Assembly (NCBI GenBank): GCA_017608775.1
Contig: JAFCFF010000012.1
Location: forward strand, 1 to 13,941
Direction of reading: 5' to 3'
From: Candidatus Iainarchaeum sp.
GTDB lineage: Archaea; Iainarchaeota; Iainarchaeia; Iainarchaeales; JAFCFF01
Length of the DNA stretch: 13,941 nucleotides
Both the position numbers and the translations under genes were made by a program. Below the pieces are notes generated by a model. That model did not search any database. It worked only from the letters and a program-made list of their open reading frames with translations, and was not told the DNA's origin. Shown here piece by piece: positions 11,878 through 13,941 of the stretch (positions are counted from its first letter, which is position 1; the number at the start of each line of letters is the position of its first letter).

Positions 11878-13941
11878 GCTTAGCTGTTTTGAGTCCTCAA
11901 AACCAAAAGCAGTGTTTATTTCATTCTCAATAAGCTCAAGTCTTTGTTTCATATATTCTTTTAGGTTGTATTTGTTGGTTATTTTTTTCGCTATTTCCAT
12001 GTATTTTCTTATGCTTCCCTCAGATATTGTTAGTATGATGTTGCCTCCACAAGAACACCTGCCCCTTAACGGAGGCCTTCTATATATTTTATTGCATTTT
12101 GAACATCTAAATGTTTGTCTTGAAAAGCTTCTCATATTCCCAACAATGTCTGGAAGGAGATGGGAAAGAATAATTCTTTCGACAGAGTCCTTTGTGTTGA
12201 CCGCCCTTATTTTTTCTTGAAGTGTTGTCTGTTTCTCAATCTTTTCAGCCATTGATTTTATGGTGGTATAGCTGCTTTTTAACACCCCCTCTCCTATGTC
12301 TTCTGTGTGATGAGATAGCCCAATCTTTGAGAACACATCTTTTCTACCTATAACCTCCCCAACAGTCTCAAAATCTATCTTATATGGACTCTCAAAGTTT
12401 TTGCTCAAAATATAAAGAGTTTCAGGATATTCGTTGCATGTCACGGCCTCAAAAACCTCATCGTCTATCTCGGTTGGAAGAATGTTTATTGTTAGGGCTA
12501 GTGGGGTATCTTCCTTTGCGCCCGAATGAGCCGCAAGATAGGACTGAGAAAAATTAAGCAGACCATCCAACAACAGGAAATAGCTATCCTGCTCACCATC
12601 ACAGTTAGAAGAGCTTAGAGGAACATGGCCAACCAGAAAATTATTTAGTTTCTTATCTGCTGACGAAACTTCTAAATCATAGACATGATCTACCTTCTCC
12701 TCAACAACTTTTATTTTCTTTACTTTGTCTAAATAGATGTTCCCAACAACGGAAATTCTCTTATTTCTAAAGTTTTTATTCTTAATTTTACTCTTCAAAA
12801 TTTTTTGTCTATTATCCGAGAACCCAACCCTAGCAGCAAATCTCAACACATCCCTAGAAAATAACTTCAGAATATGAATTTCATTGTAGCCTTTCTTTTT
12901 CTCTGTTTTTTTATGGGCAAAAATACCCAACTCACAAAGCATAAGGTTTATCTGTCCTATTAGCTCCTCACTCATTGAATGATATGTTATGTTTCCTGTT
13001 TTCTTTTCTAAGCCACCATTCCCAGTAAAGCAGCCCCTCAAGAAAGCAACCTTTTTTTTCAAAGGCAGACCCAAAACAAAGTCAGGAGCTTTTTTCACTC
13101 TTGCCTTATTCCCACATTTTAATATATCTGCGAACAAGCTGTAAACTATTTCTGACGAAATTGTTAGAGCCCCCTTACCCTCATACACTTTCAAACCAAA
13201 AACTCTTTTTACATATTCTCTTATTCTTTCTCTTACTTCTTTTTTCTTTGCTGCAAACTGAACTTGGTTGCATCTTGAGTTCTTTCTGTAACCCCCCTCA
13301 GAAACAAACATCCCTATAAGCCACAACAACTTAGCGTCTATTTTCAAAATTCTCTTTACCTTAACTCTATCTTTAGCAAGAGATATCACAGCTCTTTTGG
13401 GAATATCGAGTTTATTTCTTTCAATAAGTCCAAGCCTAACACTTTCTGAATACAATTCCGACATCAGTGTTTTATAGTTTATTTTATTCTTGTCTGCAAA
13501 CTCTCTCAGGCTGGAAAACCGTTTCAGAATCTGTTTTTTCATAAATTTTTCATCAACTTTGACCATTATTCTTTCTTTTATGTTTTCAGGTAAAATCTTT
13601 ATGAGATCCAACTCCTTTATGTTTTTTTCAGGTAGGGAAATTTTCTTGGGAAGAGGGATCAAGTCTCCTCTCTCCAACATAAAAGCAGGTTTTCTTTTCC
13701 AATTTTCCTGCCAACACCACACAGGATGCTCCTTGGTAACTTTGAATTTTCTGCCTCTGTTTGTTTCTATATCTAAAAAAATTTTTTCAGAGGGGTTTCT
13801 AATAAAACTTTTTATTTCTGCAATCTCATATTTATTACTTTCTCTGTTAAAGGCCAAAGTAAAGATTCCCTCCTTTTTTCCAATTTCTGAAACCCCATAT
13901 CTGGAAGAGTTTTCTTTCAATATGTTATCAACCAAATTTCC
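11860..13941 (-). CDS. polC: DNA polymerase D large subunit DP2, C-terminal part, interrupted by an intein (5' end beyond window)
   Basis: The frame is open to the window edge; 693 codons are visible plus the stop. The last 247 residues (from 12603) are the DP2 C-extein: CDGEQDSYFLLLD, LALTINILPTEIDDE, and a zinc-binding segment FRCSKCNKIYRRPPLRGRCSCGG. Codons 12604-13941 are intein. DP2 is the catalytic subunit of the heterodimeric archaeal replicase PolD, with a double-psi barrel active site around NCDGDED. Two oddities are seen: this protein reads NCDGEQD after splicing, so the second Asp, essential in Pyrococcus, is Glu; and the second zinc knuckle is CxC instead of the usual CxxC. The C terminus QLSLKEYL fits a PCNA-binding PIP box. 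Its stop overlaps the convergent membrane-protein gene by 18 nt. DP1 is not in the window. Confidence 0.93.
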   Translation of the reverse strand, partial: GNLVDNILKENSSRYGVSEIGKKEGIFTLAFNRESNKYEIAEIKSFIRNPSEKIFLDIETNRGRKFKVTKEHPVWCWQENWKRKPAFMLERGDLIPLPKKISLPEKNIKELDLIKILPENIKERIMVKVDEKFMKKQILKRFSSLREFADKNKINYKTLMSELYSESVRLGLIERNKLDIPKRAVISLAKDRVKVKRILKIDAKLLWLIGMFVSEGGYRKNSRCNQVQFAAKKKEVRERIREYVKRVFGLKVYEGKGALTISSEIVYSLFADILKCGNKARVKKAPDFVLGLPLKKKVAFLRGCFTGNGGLEKKTGNITYHSMSEELIGQINLMLCELGIFAHKKTEKKKGYNEIHILKLFSRDVLRFAARVGFSDNRQKILKSKIKNKNFRNKRISVVGNIYLDKVKKIKVVEEKVDHVYDLEVSSADKKLNNFLVGHVPLSSSNCDGEQDSYFLLLDGLLNFSQSYLAAHSGAKEDTPLALTINILPTEIDDEVFEAVTCNEYPETLYILSKNFESPYKIDFETVGEVIGRKDVFSKIGLSHHTEDIGEGVLKSSYTTIKSMAEKIEKQTTLQEKIRAVNTKDSVERIILSHLLPDIVGNMRSFSRQTFRCSKCNKIYRRPPLRGRCSCGGNIILTISEGSIRKYMEIAKKITNKYNLKEYMKQRLELIENEINTAFGFEDSKQLSLKEYL
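11863..11886 (-). other. C-terminal PIP box of DP2
   Basis: The final eight residues QLSLKEYL match Qxx(L/I/M)xx(aromatic)(aromatic/L). A C-terminal PCNA-interacting box is known in Pyrococcus DP2. The coding overlap with the convergent gene (11860-11877) covers the last five residues (LKEYL) and the stop, so the overlap lies inside a functionally constrained peptide. Confidence 0.6.
12604..13941 (-). mobile_element. DP2 intein with LAGLIDADG homing-endonuclease domain (N-terminal splice block beyond window)
   Basis: 446 residues visible. The left end at the window edge reads GNLVDNIL, as after block A of an intein, so the first Cys and about 20 residues are missing. Block B is VTKEHPVW (His at the usual place). 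Next is a Lys-rich region with a helix-turn-helix-like SSLREFADKNKINYKTL, then LAGLIDADG motif 1 LLWLIGMFVSEGG (acid Glu at 13297-13299) and motif 2 FLRGCFTGNGG (Asn, codon 13018-13020). Block F is VDHVYDLEV. Block G ends ...HVPLSSSN before Cys+1. Splicing would rejoin Asn to CDGEQD, i.e. the element sits exactly within the polymerase active-site motif, the known PolII insertion point. The penultimate residue is Ser, not the usual His. The endonuclease is probably weakened or dead because of Asn in motif 2. Confidence 0.88.

Noticed and set aside
11860..13935. Reading the DP2/intein frame as a complete protein starting at the TTG at 13935
   Set aside because: The frame continues to the window edge (Gly-Asn before it) and the content begins inside an intein; the true start of DP2 must be well outside the window.
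12604..13941. Freestanding homing endonuclease gene next to a truncated polymerase
   Set aside because: It is in frame with DP2, has splice blocks B, F and a terminal Asn before Cys, and sits at the known PolII intein position, so it is an intein and not an independent gene.

Overview
This is an AT-rich, gene-dense archaeal chromosome segment. Diagnostic genes are an archaeal KH-CPSF ribonuclease (aCPSF1/FttA), a 20S proteasome beta subunit, an archaeal-type NAC, Orc1/Cdc6, the family D polymerase large subunit DP2, Hel308 and SepF. DP2 with SepF points to a euryarchaeal or DPANN-type lineage dividing with FtsZ; the sequence alone does not fix the phylum. Translation starts look mixed. Several genes heading a transcript have an A/T box centred about 25 nt before the ATG, as in leaderless mRNAs. 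Others carry a GGTGA-like Shine-Dalgarno 4-7 nt before the ATG.

Region 1 (1-4813, minus strand) is a run of six genes. In transcription order: a single-pass membrane protein with an external beta-type region, a coiled-coil protein with two C-terminal membrane helices, an FKBP-type prolyl isomerase, proteasome beta, aCPSF1/FttA, and the start of a small P-loop (AK6/Fap7-like) kinase cut by the window edge. Themes are protein folding, protein turnover and RNA 3'-end formation.

Region 2 (4814-6397) holds a divergently transcribed membrane-anchored protein of unknown function, convergent with NAC. Region 3 (6398-10364) holds a basic protein of unknown family, Hel308, and convergent Orc1/Cdc6. 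The 50-bp NAC / unknown-gene spacer has one A/T box centred 25-26 nt from both start codons.

Region 4 (10365-10696) is the only sizeable non-coding stretch. It lies between divergent cdc6 and sepF and is the best replication-origin candidate in the window: very AT-rich, with an 11-bp direct repeat (two copies 63 bp apart), a 12-bp palindrome and a G-rich tract just upstream of cdc6.

Region 5 (10697-13941) holds sepF, an adjoining membrane protein, and, tail-to-tail with an 18-nt overlap, the C-terminal part of DP2. DP2 is split by a large LAGLIDADG intein at its catalytic motif. Three things stand out there: the motif downstream of the intein reads CDGEQD instead of the usual CDGDED, the second LAGLIDADG motif has Asn where an acid is expected, and the intein's penultimate residue is Ser instead of His. 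Replication initiation, replication/repair enzymes and cell division are therefore clustered around the putative origin. No RNA gene, CRISPR array or insertion sequence was seen.
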